A stretch of 64,000 nt of DNA from contig JAYJMM010000037.1 of NCBI GenBank assembly GCA_037349105.1, positions 3,906,001 through 3,970,000 on the forward strand. The letters are read 5' to 3'. The notes beneath the pieces are model-generated. The model did not search any database, was not told the origin of the DNA, and worked only from the letters and a program-made list of their open reading frames with translations. Made by a program: the position numbers and the translations under genes. Position 1 is the stretch's first letter. Each line of letters begins with the position of its first letter. This document shows positions 53,240 through 62,929 of the stretch, in pieces. Source of the DNA: Limnomonas spitsbergensis (lineage: Eukaryota > Chlorophyta > Chlorophyceae > Chlamydomonadales).

Positions 53240-53469
53240 AAGTTGTGAACCCCAAGACACGAGATCTGACAACAACGACGACGCCTGACGCTGACGTGTT
53301 CGATCGACTCCTCACGCCGCATTCCATCAGCCACCCGGTGACGTCAATTGCAGCGTATCATACGAATGAATCTGCCGACAAAGCAATACAACAATTGATG
53401 GGAATTCTGATCTTGCGACGTACCAAGCTCGGCAACTTTCGTCAGCTTCCTCCAGCTAGCTTCATCTAA
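53240..53469 (+). CDS. Possible first exon of the Ulp1-like gene, copy 1
   Basis: The open stretch reads VVNPKTRDLTTTTTPDADVF... to a stop at 53467-53469. It is conserved in copy 2 (62279-62463), where a run of Thr codons differs by exactly two codons, an in-frame change that hints at coding. It lies between the divergent ankyrin gene and the sure Ulp1 exon at 53745. Whether it is spliced to that exon cannot be shown; no domain is recognised. Confidence 0.35.
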
Positions 53470-53744
53470 TATGTAAACTGCATCTGTAGGCCGAATTTAG
53501 AACCTGCCCCCCCAAAGATGTTGAGCTACTCAGGCTGACCTCCAAGGGTTGCATGCATGGCAAAGCCGCTGCGGGGAGCCATGCAAGGGTGTGTCATCGG
53601 GTCGGGGCCTCTGGGGCTATGGCTTCATGGCTTTATGGCTAGGACACAAATGCTGGGGCTGTATGGCTGGGGCCTCTGGTCCCACACTCTCCTCTACCTC
53701 TCACCCTCCTCCCTCACCTCCCCGCTGTGGTTCTCCCTTTGCAG

Positions 53745-56185
53745 GACTCCCTGATCCACATCCTGTCGTCATCAGACTCGGAGGACGAGGGCGAGCATAC
53801 GCCTGGTGCGACACCGCCTCAGCCTTCCTTGAATGTCTGCCGGAGCAACCGCCTTCTGGAAATGAGCCCCAAGCCCAGGGATGCAGATACCTTCAAGGTG
53901 GGGGTGAGGGCTGGAACAGAAATGGGGACTTGGGAGCATGAGAGGTGGTGAGTGGGGTGAGGGTTGTGAGGGGGGGAGACTGAGGGTGGGGGAGGGGGCG
54001 GCATGAGTGGATTCGGGGGGGGGCATGTGTGGAAGTAGGGGCGGGGACAGCATGATTGGGTTCGGGGGGGGTGGGGGGGCATGAGTGGGAGCATGAATCC
54101 GTGCGGGGACGTATGTGTGTGCGGGCTGCAGGAGCATGAGCAGACGGGCCATCAGTGGGAGCGGGGTGAGGGCGGGTGCGGGTCTGTGGGGGCATGAGCA
54201 GGAGTATCATCCGGTATGGGAGTGGTTTTGGGAGGTGCATGCGCATGAGCGGGAGGTGCATGAATAGAAGGGGCATGAGCAGGAGCGGGGACGGCATGGG
54301 CGAGAACATGTCAAGGAGGGGGAGCAGCTGTGCAGGCTGCGTGAGCAGAAGTGGAAGCGCCGGCGACGGGTGTGTGGCTGGGCACAGGTATGGGGACAGG
54401 CCAGGAGCAGGGATGGGGAAATGGCCACCCAGTGGCAGAAATTCATCAAAGTATAACGCACGGCGTTATGTTACACGGTACGTGAGGCGGAACATGAGAT
54501 GGTACATGAGGCTTGTGGACCCCTGGGATGAGGTAATACCCCTGCTCACCCCACACCTCCACCCCTCCCCCCTCCTCCCCTCTCCCCTCTCTCCTCACAC
54601 CTCACCCCCTCTCCCCTCCCTTCCCTCCCCCCTCTCCACACTCCCCTCTCGTAGTCCCTCGTGGTCCCCTCGCCCTACCCTCACTCTCCCCTCGCCCTCC
54701 CCTCATCTCCCCCCCACACATTTCCCTCACTCTCCCCTCGCCCTCCCCTCATCTCCCCCCCTCATCTCCCCCTCACTCTCCCCTCGTCCTCCCCTCACCT
54801 CCCCCCCCTCACGTTCCCCTCACTCTCCACCCACCTTCCCCTCACCCTACCCTCACTTTTCCCACACCTCCCCACACCTACCTACCTCCCCTTCCTCTCA
54901 CCCTCTCCCTGCTCCTCCCCACACCTTCCTCCCCACACCTCCTCACACCTACCCCCCCCCACACACCTTCCCCTCCAGGGCTTCCGATTTTTCTACCCCA
55001 GGGACGGACGTGTGAACACGGTGGAGGTGACTGCGGAGGACATCAGGCGCATAGAGCCCGAGGAATTCCTCAACGACACCGTCATCGATTTATATCTCAG
55101 GGTGTAAGCAGGGGGGACTGGGAGGAGGGGGGCAAAGGCGTTGGTGGAGAAGCCTGCAGCCGCTTTGGGTCAGGATTCTGGTAGTGGTGTGCTCTAGCTA
55201 AAGGGGTGACGTGGTAGGGTACTAGTTCAGTTTCCAGACCTATTTGATGTATGCATGATTGATTGCAGCAGGGTGAGTGCTTGTTGGTGGTGTGCCTTTT
55301 CTGTTCCCGCTTGCCTTTTCTCAGCCGTCAACGAGGGCCACAAGGGCACCTGTGTTGTTTTTCAGTGCTTGTGTCTCACTCTTTCTAGAGCTTGACGGCC
55401 AGTATCACACTTTGTTAAGTCAAAGAAAAATATAGGAGATTGCGCAGCACAGGGAAGGGAGGAGGGGGGCAAACAGACTGTACAGCATGGGGGGAGGGGG
55501 GAGAAGTACAAAGGAGATTGTGCACCATGAGAGAAGGGGGGAGAAGGGCAAAGGTGATTGTGTAGCATGGGGGGAGGGGGGAGAAGGGCCAAGGAGATTG
55601 TGCAGCATGGGAGAATGGGGGAGGCGGGCAAAGGTGGGTGATACATATATACTGGTACCTGTATTGATAATCCAGGTTTCAGTCTGAAATGAAGAGAGTT
55701 GCCTTTATTCTGCTCCCAGGGTACCGTAGCCAGTCAAGTAAATAAGCAATGTATTCCCGAAGGGAGGCTGTTCGTATGCAATCCCGGTACTGTACATGCA
55801 GAGTGCCTCCCGCACCCCTAGGACAAAAGAATGGCAGCAAGCCACCTCACCCTTTCGACCTTCATTGCTATACTGTGAACCTGACACCCGCCCCAGGCGG
55901 ATGGAGTATGACCTGCCTGAGGAGGTGTGCATGCGCTGCTACTTCTACAGCGTTTTTTCGTCCACTCAAAGCCATGAACCCTGTGACCTGAACCCCAATT
56001 CAACCTCCTCTCCTGTTACTCAGGTGGGTGGAGGAGAACCTGCCTGAAGAGGATCGCAAGCGCTGCTACTTCTTCAACTTCTTCAATTTGTTCTTATACA
56101 AGAAGCTCACCGAGAGGCAGGTGGCGCGGAAGGGCGCGGGCAGGGCGCAAGCGGGCGCAGGGTATGACAGCGATTCAGATGAAAG
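53745..56185 (+). CDS. Ulp1/SENP-type SUMO protease gene, copy 1 (partial, probably degraded)
   Basis: Sure exons: 53745-53897 (TTTGCAG acceptor; Ser/Asp/Glu-rich, DSLIHILSSSDSEDEG); 54979-55103 (GFRFFYPRDG...IRRIEPEEFLNDTVIDLYLR, donor GTAAGC at 55104); 56024-56185 (WVEENLPEEDRKRCYFFNFF, FLYKKLTER). Joined in phase, they give the start of a C48 cysteine peptidase domain: the FLND...I.FYL block and the FFxxFLYKKL helix of SENP6/7- and Ulp2-like enzymes. These remove SUMO from proteins, usually in the nucleus. A later piece at about 56300-56372 (ILLLIDFMEG) could be the strand with the catalytic Asp. I found no exon for the catalytic His-Trp or the Cys, so the gene is incomplete here or degraded. 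Confidence 0.65.
53898..54978. other. Strand-asymmetric intron of the Ulp1-like gene, copy 1
   Basis: The first half (about 53900-54170) is very G-rich with repeated GGGGGGCATGAGTGGG-type runs; the last part (about 54541-54976) is an almost pure pyrimidine minisatellite of CTCCCCTC(A/G)CCCTCC units. Copy 2 (63083-63963) keeps the same organisation. The two halves of the transcript could pair, and the G runs could form quadruplexes. Confidence 0.75.
55430..55640. repeat. Tandem G/A-rich repeat, unit about 53 bp
   Basis: Four units of GATTGTGCAGCATGGG-GGAGGGGGGAGAAGGGCAAAG type within the intron before the decayed Ulp1 exon. No coding meaning. Confidence 0.8.
55897..55975 (+). pseudogene. Decayed tandem duplicate of a Ulp1 exon
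   Basis: After a CCCCAG acceptor the sequence reads RMEYDLPEEVCMRCYFYSVF, which aligns with WVEENLPEEDRKRCYFFNFF of the exon at 56024, in the same splice phase. The similarity fades after about 26 codons. It sits in the intron just upstream of the intact version. It is either a relic of exon duplication or a mutually exclusive exon that is decaying. Confidence 0.65.
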
Positions 56186-56446
56186 GTGAGCCTAGCGGTC
56201 TATGGCACGGGCAGGGCGCGGGCAGGCGCGGAACACAAATGGTGATTTGGCTGACAGGCGCGGAGGGGCCATGAGGGCTTAATGGAGAAGCATGGGGCCA
56301 GGAGAGATGCTTGGAGGTGTATATGTCCACGGAGACTCCTCACCCATCCTGCTGCTCATAGACTTCATGGAAGGTGAGATTGACGTTCAAATTTGAATTT
56401 GAATTTGAAGAATGTTCGCTACGGAAGACCTGCTAGTTGTTCTGGA

Positions 56447-57096
56447 TGAACAAAGTTGTGGTTGCAAGGAATGACGACAGCGGTGCTAAGCCCAAGATAT
56501 TCACCTTCCATTATGGCAGTGGGGTAAGCATAGACCTTAAATGTGTAACCCTTATCCCTGAACCCTAATCTAGGCACCAAGATTGGAAATGGCGATGAGC
56601 CATAACATTTTTCCTCCATGGGGGTAATACTTGGCAAATGGCCAGAAACGATTTTTTGCTGATTTATTGCTGCTGCAACCTTTTGTATCGTCCAGAGTGG
56701 GGCTCCCTTGAGAATGGCCGCCCCCTCCTCACTTTGTGGTCTCTCCTCCCTACCCCCTCCATGGCATCAAAGGAGCAGAACATGGCAGCTTCGGCGTTGA
56801 CAAAGGCGTTGCAGCTGGTGTTGCACTGCAGCGGCACTCATGCGCTGGAGGCCATGCCGGACAAAGACATGATGAAGCGCGCTGCGAAGTGTGTTCGGAA
56901 ATGTATGGCTAAAACAACGCTCCGCCCCTGATGCAAAGTGTATGAAGTGTCAGAAGCACCATGACGAGGATGACCCCCTATTCGTCTGTGATGCCTGCAA
57001 GGCGTCTTGGCACGTAGGCTGCGATGGGCAGCTGGTGGTTGCGGCGGTGGAGAATCTGCACTATGTCTGCAAATCATGTCTCGAGTGTGTGCTGGT
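56447..57096 (+). CDS. PHD-finger exons of unknown gene
   Basis: About 56937-57096 encodes CMKCQKHHDEDDPLFVCDAC...WHVGC...YVCKSCLE, a C4-H-C3 PHD finger, ending at a GTAAGA donor after ...LECVL. Upstream, 56765-56934 reads SKEQNMAASALTKALQLV... in a different frame and runs into TGA just before the finger, so an intron or frameshift separates them. A further exon candidate, 56447-56519 (MNKVVVARNDDSGAKPK...), ends at GTAAGC. The finger is not closely similar to that of the retroelement. It may belong to the Ulp1-like gene or to a separate reader protein. Confidence 0.5.
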
Positions 57097-57149
57097 AAGA
57101 TGCCGCACGGGGAAGAGGAGGAAGAGGAGGAAGAGCAGGAAGAGGAGGA

Positions 57150-58290
57150 AATGTCAGGTGAGGGTTTGAGGCTTCGGGAGCCACTCACGTGAGGGTTCAG
57201 GGGGAGTCTACGTGATGGTTTATTAGGTGCTCAGGTAAGGGTTTAGGGGGCACGCAGGTGAGGGTTAAGGGGATGCTCAGGTGAGGGTTAAGGGGCAATT
57301 ATATGAGGGTTTAGGTTATGCGCAGGTGAGGGTTTAGGGGATGCTCATTGGGGGTATAAGGGGCGATTAGTTTAGGGTTTCGGTAGCACCTATGTGAGGG
57401 TTTATGGGGCGCTCGGGTGAGGGTTTAGGGGATGTTCATGTGAGGGTTAGGGGGTGCTCAGGTGAGGGTTAAGGGGGCGCTCAGGTGAGGGTTTAGGGGG
57501 GTGCTCAGGGGAGGGTTAAGGGGCAATTATATGAGGGTTTAGGTTATGCTCAGGTGAGGTTTAGGGGATGCCCAGCAGGGATTGTTTAGTGGTTACTGGT
57601 TACGAGTCGTAACCAAAGTGGTGACCAAACGATTAATTCGGCAAAGCCGAGGTTTAGTGGCGCAGTAACGAAATTCGATTAAATCAATTAGGATCGGGGA
57701 GTTTCGGCGCTTACGGCGCGGTCTTTACCAAGAACTCCGTCAGACCTCGCTGCTTCTGGTAACCAAAATTAATTCCGAATCTCACTAAACGAATCCCTGA
57801 TGCCCAGGTGAGGGTTTAGGGGGCGCTCGCGTGGGGGGTTAGGGTATGTTCAGGTGAAGGGTAAGGGGGCGCCAGGGTGAGGCTTTAGGGGTTGATCTGG
57901 TGAGGGTTTAGGGAGTGCTCAAGTGAGGGTTAAGGGGGCATCTATGTGAGGGCTTAGGGGGCCCTCAGGTGAGGGTTTAAGGGGTGCTCGTTTGAGACCT
58001 AAACGGGCGCTCAATTGAGGTTCTAGGGGTCACCCAGGTCGGGGTTAAGGGTTTAGGGGGCCAGTTTATGGTTTGGGGTGCTAAGGTGAGACTTCAGGGA
58101 GGTCCCATATGAGTGTTTGTTTGTGCTAAAATGAGGGTAAAAGGTGCTCAGGGGAGGGTTTACGGGGCACTCAGATGAGGTTTCGTGGGGCATTCATGTT
58201 AGGGTTTGGGGATGCTCAGGTGAGGGTATAGGGGGGTGCCGAGATGAGGGTTTGTAGGGCGCCCTGGTCAGGGTTTAGGGCTACTCAGGA
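57150..58290. repeat. Telomere-like degenerate minisatellite
   Basis: About 45 irregular units of 20-26 bp around GCTCAGGTGAGGGTTTAGGGG. The core GGGTTTAGGG matches plant-type telomere repeats (TTTAGGG) but is diluted by spacer bases, so this is an interstitial, degenerate array and not a functional telomere. The array is interrupted by the MITE at 57576-57799. It follows a GTAAGA donor and so may be intronic. Confidence 0.8.
57576..57799. mobile_element. Non-autonomous hAT-like element (MITE), 224 bp
   Basis: Inverted ends CAGGGATTGTTTAGTG and (complement of right end) CAGGGATTCGTTTAGTG differ by one inserted base. The 8-bp target duplication ATGCCCAG is at 57568-57575 and 57800-57807. There is no coding capacity; the interior has dyads such as GGTTACNAGTCGTAACC. 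It shares the CAGGG terminus and 8-bp duplication with the 494-bp element at 10126, but the interiors are unrelated by eye. Confidence 0.92.
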
Positions 58291-58989
58291 GGGTGTATAC
58301 AGGGCGCTGATGCGCGGAGATGACCCATTCCGTGCGGTACTGCCACTGCGTTGGGGTATGATGGTCAGCGCCATGTGCTGCTCATGTGTTTAGCCTACTC
58401 GCATTGCAAACATAGTTTGGGGATGAGTGATACAGTGAAATACTTATTAATTTTGTAGACAGCTTTTCAGCCCGAATTCAGGGGTCCTTTGAGGCCTAAG
58501 GAAGGAAAATATCAAATATATGGTTATGTACAGTTGCATTCAAAAATGGCCAAAACCGTTGAGACACTGGACATGCATTGCATGTGTGAAAGCAAAGTAT
58601 TCAAATACTGGAAGCATAGCGGTAGATGTGTACCAGTACTGGTAACTAACAACTTTTAATCCTGAATCCATGTCCAGGAGGCTGATGCCGCAATTAACTG
58701 CGAGTTGCGGCCTTACTTGGTGCGTGGTCAAGGAGACATCACCTGAAGCTTGCAGAGGGAACTGCAGCAAAAACTCTGCCGGCAGGTCAGCAGCATCAGC
58801 AGCAGGTCCTTCGCATGGGCCGGTGCCTCCTGTTCTGTTGTCACGGACACCCTCGACGGCCACTGACCCAACCGGTGGCAGGGGCTGTCTGGCGGCCTAT
58901 CTGACAGGTGTCCTGGTGCTGGCTCGCGAAGTGTAGAAAGGTGTGGAGCTGAAGCTGAAGCCGAGCAGGCAGGAGGAATGGGACGGGCT
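58291..58989. other. Intergenic stretch, no recognised gene
   Basis: Between the telomere-like array and the 72-bp repeat. Short overlapping open frames exist on both strands near 58540-58936, none with a recognisable domain or supporting splice signals. I see nothing I can support. Confidence 0.5.
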
Positions 58990-59039
58990 TTAGGCCGAGG
59001 CCGTGGAGCCGTCTGGCTGTTCGGTGGCTGCAGTCGTAG

Positions 59040-59675
59040 GGAATGAGGGCAACCCAGAGGAGCTCAGGGCCATGTTGATCCAGTAGATCGTAAGTGCGGC
59101 TGCAGTCATAGGGACTGAGGGCATCCCAGAGGAGCTCAGGGCCATGCTGATCCAGTAGATCTTAAGTGTGGCTGCAGTCATAGGGATTGAGGGCGTTCCA
59201 GAGGAGCTCAGGGCCATGCTGATCCAGTAGATCTTAAGTGTGGCTGCAGTCATAGGGACTGAGGGCATCCCAGAGGAGCTCAGGGCCATGCTGATCCAGT
59301 AGATCTTAAGTGTGGCTGCAGTCATAGGGACTGAGGGCATCCCAGAGGAGCTCAGGGTCATGTTGATCCAGTAGATCTTAAGTGTGGCTGCAGTCATAGG
59401 GACTGAGGGCACCCCAGAGGAGCTCATGGCCATGCTGATCCAGTAGATCTTAAGTGTGGCTGCAGTCATAGGGAATGAGGGCATCCCAGAGGAGCTCAGG
59501 GTCATGTTGATCCAGTAGATCTTAAGTGTGGCTGCAGTCATAGGGAATGAGGGCATCCCAGAGGAGCTCAGGGTCATGTTGATCCAGTAGATCTTAAGTG
59601 TGGCTGCAGTCATAGGGACTGAGGGCATCCCAGAGGAGCTCAGGGCCATGTTGATCCAGTAGATCTTAAGTGTTG
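59040..59675 (-). repeat. 72-bp tandem repeat coding a 24-residue unit
   Basis: Nine units of exactly 72 bp keep one frame open on the minus strand (open frame 58990-59817, first ATG near 59685). The repeated peptide is AATLKIYWINMALSSSGMPS followed by VPMT, with conservative changes. There is no frame-breaking indel in any unit. This could be a real repetitive protein or a minisatellite whose period happens to be a multiple of three; no domain is recognised. Confidence 0.75.
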
Positions 59676-59819
59676 CCGCATGCATAATGTGTGACGGAGG
59701 ACTCAGGCTCCTATTTATTGCGCCGCGGGGCAGGCTTTTTCCATTTGACCAGAAGTGGATCAACGTGCTTTGGATTTCTTGCGATAGCAGGGTCTGGCGG
59801 CTGCACCTGCCCGTCAATT

Positions 59820-60265
59820 ATGTAAAACTTTAGCTTGGATACTTGAAAAACCGGTTGAATCGGTAGAGTACGTGGTCACTTAAGCTGATATGCTACGTTC
59901 ATGTATTTGAAAGTAGCAGACATTTTTAAATGTCCAACTTACCTAGGGTGAAAGCTTCGGAGTATTGCGCCAACCAGCAGCTCGTTTCAAATTTATATGA
60001 TTGGACTATAAGAGGACCATGTCCCCAAGAGCCTACGAAACATTTTGCGGTGTTGGTCATAATATAGTTTCTGACGCTGCTGAGCGGCATCGAGAAACTT
60101 CCAGGCCCTCAGCTGCAGATAGATACATTAAGGCATGGCTATGGCCACCAGGGGGTGAAGAAGTAAGCTTTGTTGTCTAAGCCAAAGGTCATAACCACTA
60201 CCCAGACTGGTCATTCATTCGTGCTAACTGGCTGGCTCCAGATCCGCCTCTGGCTTGTAAGTTAA
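59820..60265. other. Intergenic stretch, no recognised gene
   Basis: AT-richer than the surroundings, without open frames of note. It ends at the LINE-associated motif at 60270. Confidence 0.5.
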
Positions 60266-61040
60266 TGACGTTACACCTCTCGGCATGCTATAATTGAAGC
60301 TCGGCCACGTCAGCCAACAGAAAGTCAGCTAGGACAGTGAAGGGCGAAGGCACAATGGGAAAGAAAGGATAGCAAGTTCACCCACAAAGTACTTAACTGT
60401 CATAACAAGAACACAAAGTCTGGCGAACCGAATCCTCTGCCCCTGAAGAGAAGAGCCTTCAAAAAGTTCAGCTGCAACTTAAGTTGCAGAAAACCCGGGA
60501 CTCCCACACCTGCCTGCAGGCTCTCCGACGTTCTGTCTGGTTGGGAGGAAAAAGGGAGTTTAGGTTAGAGTTAAGACAGAGAGGAGCACAAAGGGCATAG
60601 AAAAACACCCCTCCAGAAAGCGCAAAAGGCAGACCGAAGGATCCCTGCCTCTGAAAGCAAGAGACAGGTACAAAAAGGAAAGAGCTAGCTGCAAGCCTGC
60701 CTGGCTTGTAAGTGTATGGCAATGGCTGACTGACAGGCTGGCTATTGGTGTCCAGCTGGCATTTCTGACCGACTGGCTGACTTAGTGTTTTGCTGATATA
60801 GTCCTTGAAGCTACATGCGCCTCCTTAGCCCTTGGCAAATACTACAAAGCTCAGAAACAATTCACTGCCCATGCATGTAAATAACATAACACCTCTATCT
60901 GGGCTATGCTTTAAAAGCTCGGCCGTGTAGCCCAACCCCTGCGCCCAACTGTCTGGACGGGAGGAAAAAGAACACAATGCTAGAGGAGCCCTACACTTCG
61001 TTGTTTCCTTAACCTCCACGCCCAAATAGGGCGCAGCTTT
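60266..61040. repeat. Two further copies of the LINE-associated terminal motif with purine-rich flanks
   Basis: GTTACACCTCTCGGCATGCT at 60270 and ACATAACACCTCTATCTGGG at 60886 are diverged versions of the block A start motif, each followed by an AAGCTCGGCC-like segment and a purine-rich stretch (GAGGAAAAAGGGAG, GAGGAAAAAGAACA). They mark separate LINE 3' ends on the minus strand. No finger frame is left here. Confidence 0.55.
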
Positions 61041-61289
61041 CTTTCTTGAGGACAAAGCAAATGAACAGACAAAAAAAGGAGAAGGACCAGACCCACCCCC
61101 AAAGTAAAGGAGAATCACCTTCCCGTCCAGAAGCTAGCCCTCACTGCATGTAAAACATGTAAATCATGTAAAACAACAGATTGATGATACCGCCAATAAA
61201 GAGATTCAGGATACCCTGAGGAGGCCAGGGGCATACTAGGCATATATGATATACCTGACCATTGCAAATGCAACATGACATCATTTCTC

Positions 61290-62102
61290 TTATGCAGGTG
61301 ACAGCATGGCACAACAGTCCTGTAAAATCTGAAAAACAGTTGTGTGGCCACACGCCTTAGCCAATCGTAGGGCCCGACCTCCCTGGCAATCAGCGCGGGG
61401 GGCGCTATCGCAATCCAGTAACAGCCGCACCACCGCCTCATTGCCATGTATGGCTCCCCCCATCAGTGCATATCCATCACTGCAGTCAGCGCGGGGGGCA
61501 TGGTCCCTCCACTCCAACAACAGCCGCACCACTGCCTCATGGCCACCCCCTGCTGCCAACACCAGTGCCCTTCCACCCTGGCAGTCAGCGCGGGGGGCAT
61601 GCTCCCTCCACTCCAACAACAGTCGCACCAACGCCTCATGGCCATGCCGGGCTGCTTCCATCAGTGCCTCCCCATCTTGGCAGTCTGCCTTTGCACCAAG
61701 AGTGAGGATCAGCCGCACCAGCGCCGATTCATCAAATTCCCGGCTGTTGCAGCCAGCAGCTCTCATAAGTGCCCCATCAACACCGTGTATCGCCATGATG
61801 GTGTTGGCCAGGGTGATGGGGCAGGCCCTGAGGCAATCACGCCACTGCTTGCACACACACCATGCTCCATAGAGCACCTTCCTAGATTGGAGGGCGCCAG
61901 GACTTTGAACTTTGCTGACTTGAGCATCTGCATAAATGCTGCTGAGGACGATGCCAAGGATGTCCGCACTGAGGTCTTGGATGCAGGTGATTGTGGCTGG
62001 GTCCTCGCTTGGTGATGGAGTAGCAGATGCAGGTATTGTGATATCCTCAATTAACGATTTTGCAGCTCCCTTGATAGCCTCGGCTGATGCACATGAGGTC
62101 AT
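61290..62102 (-). CDS. F-box-like ankyrin-repeat protein, copy 2
   Basis: Paralogue of 52046-53065, with ATG at 62100-62102 and 270 codons. The N-terminal F-box-like region is conserved (LSADILGIVLSSIY...VCKQWRDCL). The ankyrin part has four ADC units instead of six, a loss of two whole 33-residue units, so the frame is kept. The C-terminus differs after the last unit. Divergence from copy 1 is several percent, far more than between block A copies, yet the frame is intact, which argues that both copies were maintained for some time. Confidence 0.72.
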   Translation of the reverse strand: MTSCASAEAIKGAAKSLIEDITIPASATPSPSEDPATITCIQDLSADILGIVLSSIYADAQVSKVQSPGALQSRKVLYGAWCVCKQWRDCLRACPITLANTIMAIHGVDGALMRAAGCNSREFDESALVRLILTLGAKADCQDGEALMEAARHGHEALVRLLLEWREHAPRADCQGGRALVLAAGGGHEAVVRLLLEWRDHAPRADCSDGYALMGGAIHGNEAVVRLLLDCDSAPRADCQGGRALRLAKACGHTTVFQILQDCCAMLSPA

Positions 62103-62929
62103 AGTGCTGTGGTATCCAGGCACTCAGGAACACCGATTTGCAAGTCTTCGATTGCAGGTGCCGGTAGTTGGGCTTGACTCTGCTGCTTAAAGGGGAATGA
62201 GGGTAATAATGCAAATTGACATAGTTAGGGTAACAAAGAGATCGGGAAGAAGGAGTGCGTGAATACGTGTAATTTATTTGAAAGTTGTGAACCCCAAGAC
62301 ACGAGATCTGACAACGACGCCTGACGCTGACGTGTTCGATCGAGTCCACACGCCGAAGTCCCTCAGCCACCCGGTGCCTTCAATCACAGCGTTTCGAACC
62401 TATGAATCTGCCGAAAAAACAATTGAACCATCGATGGGAATTCTGATTTCACGACGTACCTAGCTCGGCAACTTAAATCAGCTTCCTCCAGCTAGCTTCA
62501 TCTGATAAAGAAACTGCATCTGTAGGACGCAAGAGCCAGAATTTGGACCTGGCCCCCGAAAGCTGTTCAACAACTCAGATTGACCTCCAAGGGTTGCATG
62601 CATGGCAAAGCCGCAGAGGAGAGTCATGCAAGGGTGAGTCATCGGGTCGGGGCCTCTGGGGCAATGGCTTTAAGACTAGGACACAAATGCTAGGGCTGTA
62701 TGGCTGGGTCTGGGACTACCTGTTCAGGCTACAAGAGCCAGCATCAACGCCAAATGGATCGGCTTCCCCCACCTCCCCGCTCACACCCTCATCTCCCTCC
62801 CACATTCATCCCCCACCTCCCCGCTCACACCCTCATCTCCCTCCCACCCTCATCCCTCACCTCCCCGCTCACCCTCTTCTCCCTCCCACCCTCATCCCCC
62901 ACCTCCCTGCTGTGGTTCTCACTTTGCAG

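Larger units (their letters stand above)
51838..54540. repeat. Ankyrin/Ulp1 block, copy 1 (older duplication)
   Basis: Matches 61045 to about 63720 with offset about 9.2 kb, with many substitutions and indels. The duplication includes the flank at 51840-52040, the ankyrin gene, the intergenic region and the first exons of the Ulp1-like gene with their introns. Confidence 0.85.

Noticed and set aside
53772..54309. Pro/His-rich minus-strand frames opposite the Ulp1 intron
   Set aside because: They arise from the G-rich intron repeats and differ between the two gene copies by frame-changing indels.
58540..58936. Overlapping open frames on both strands
   Set aside because: No domain, no splice support and no second copy for comparison.
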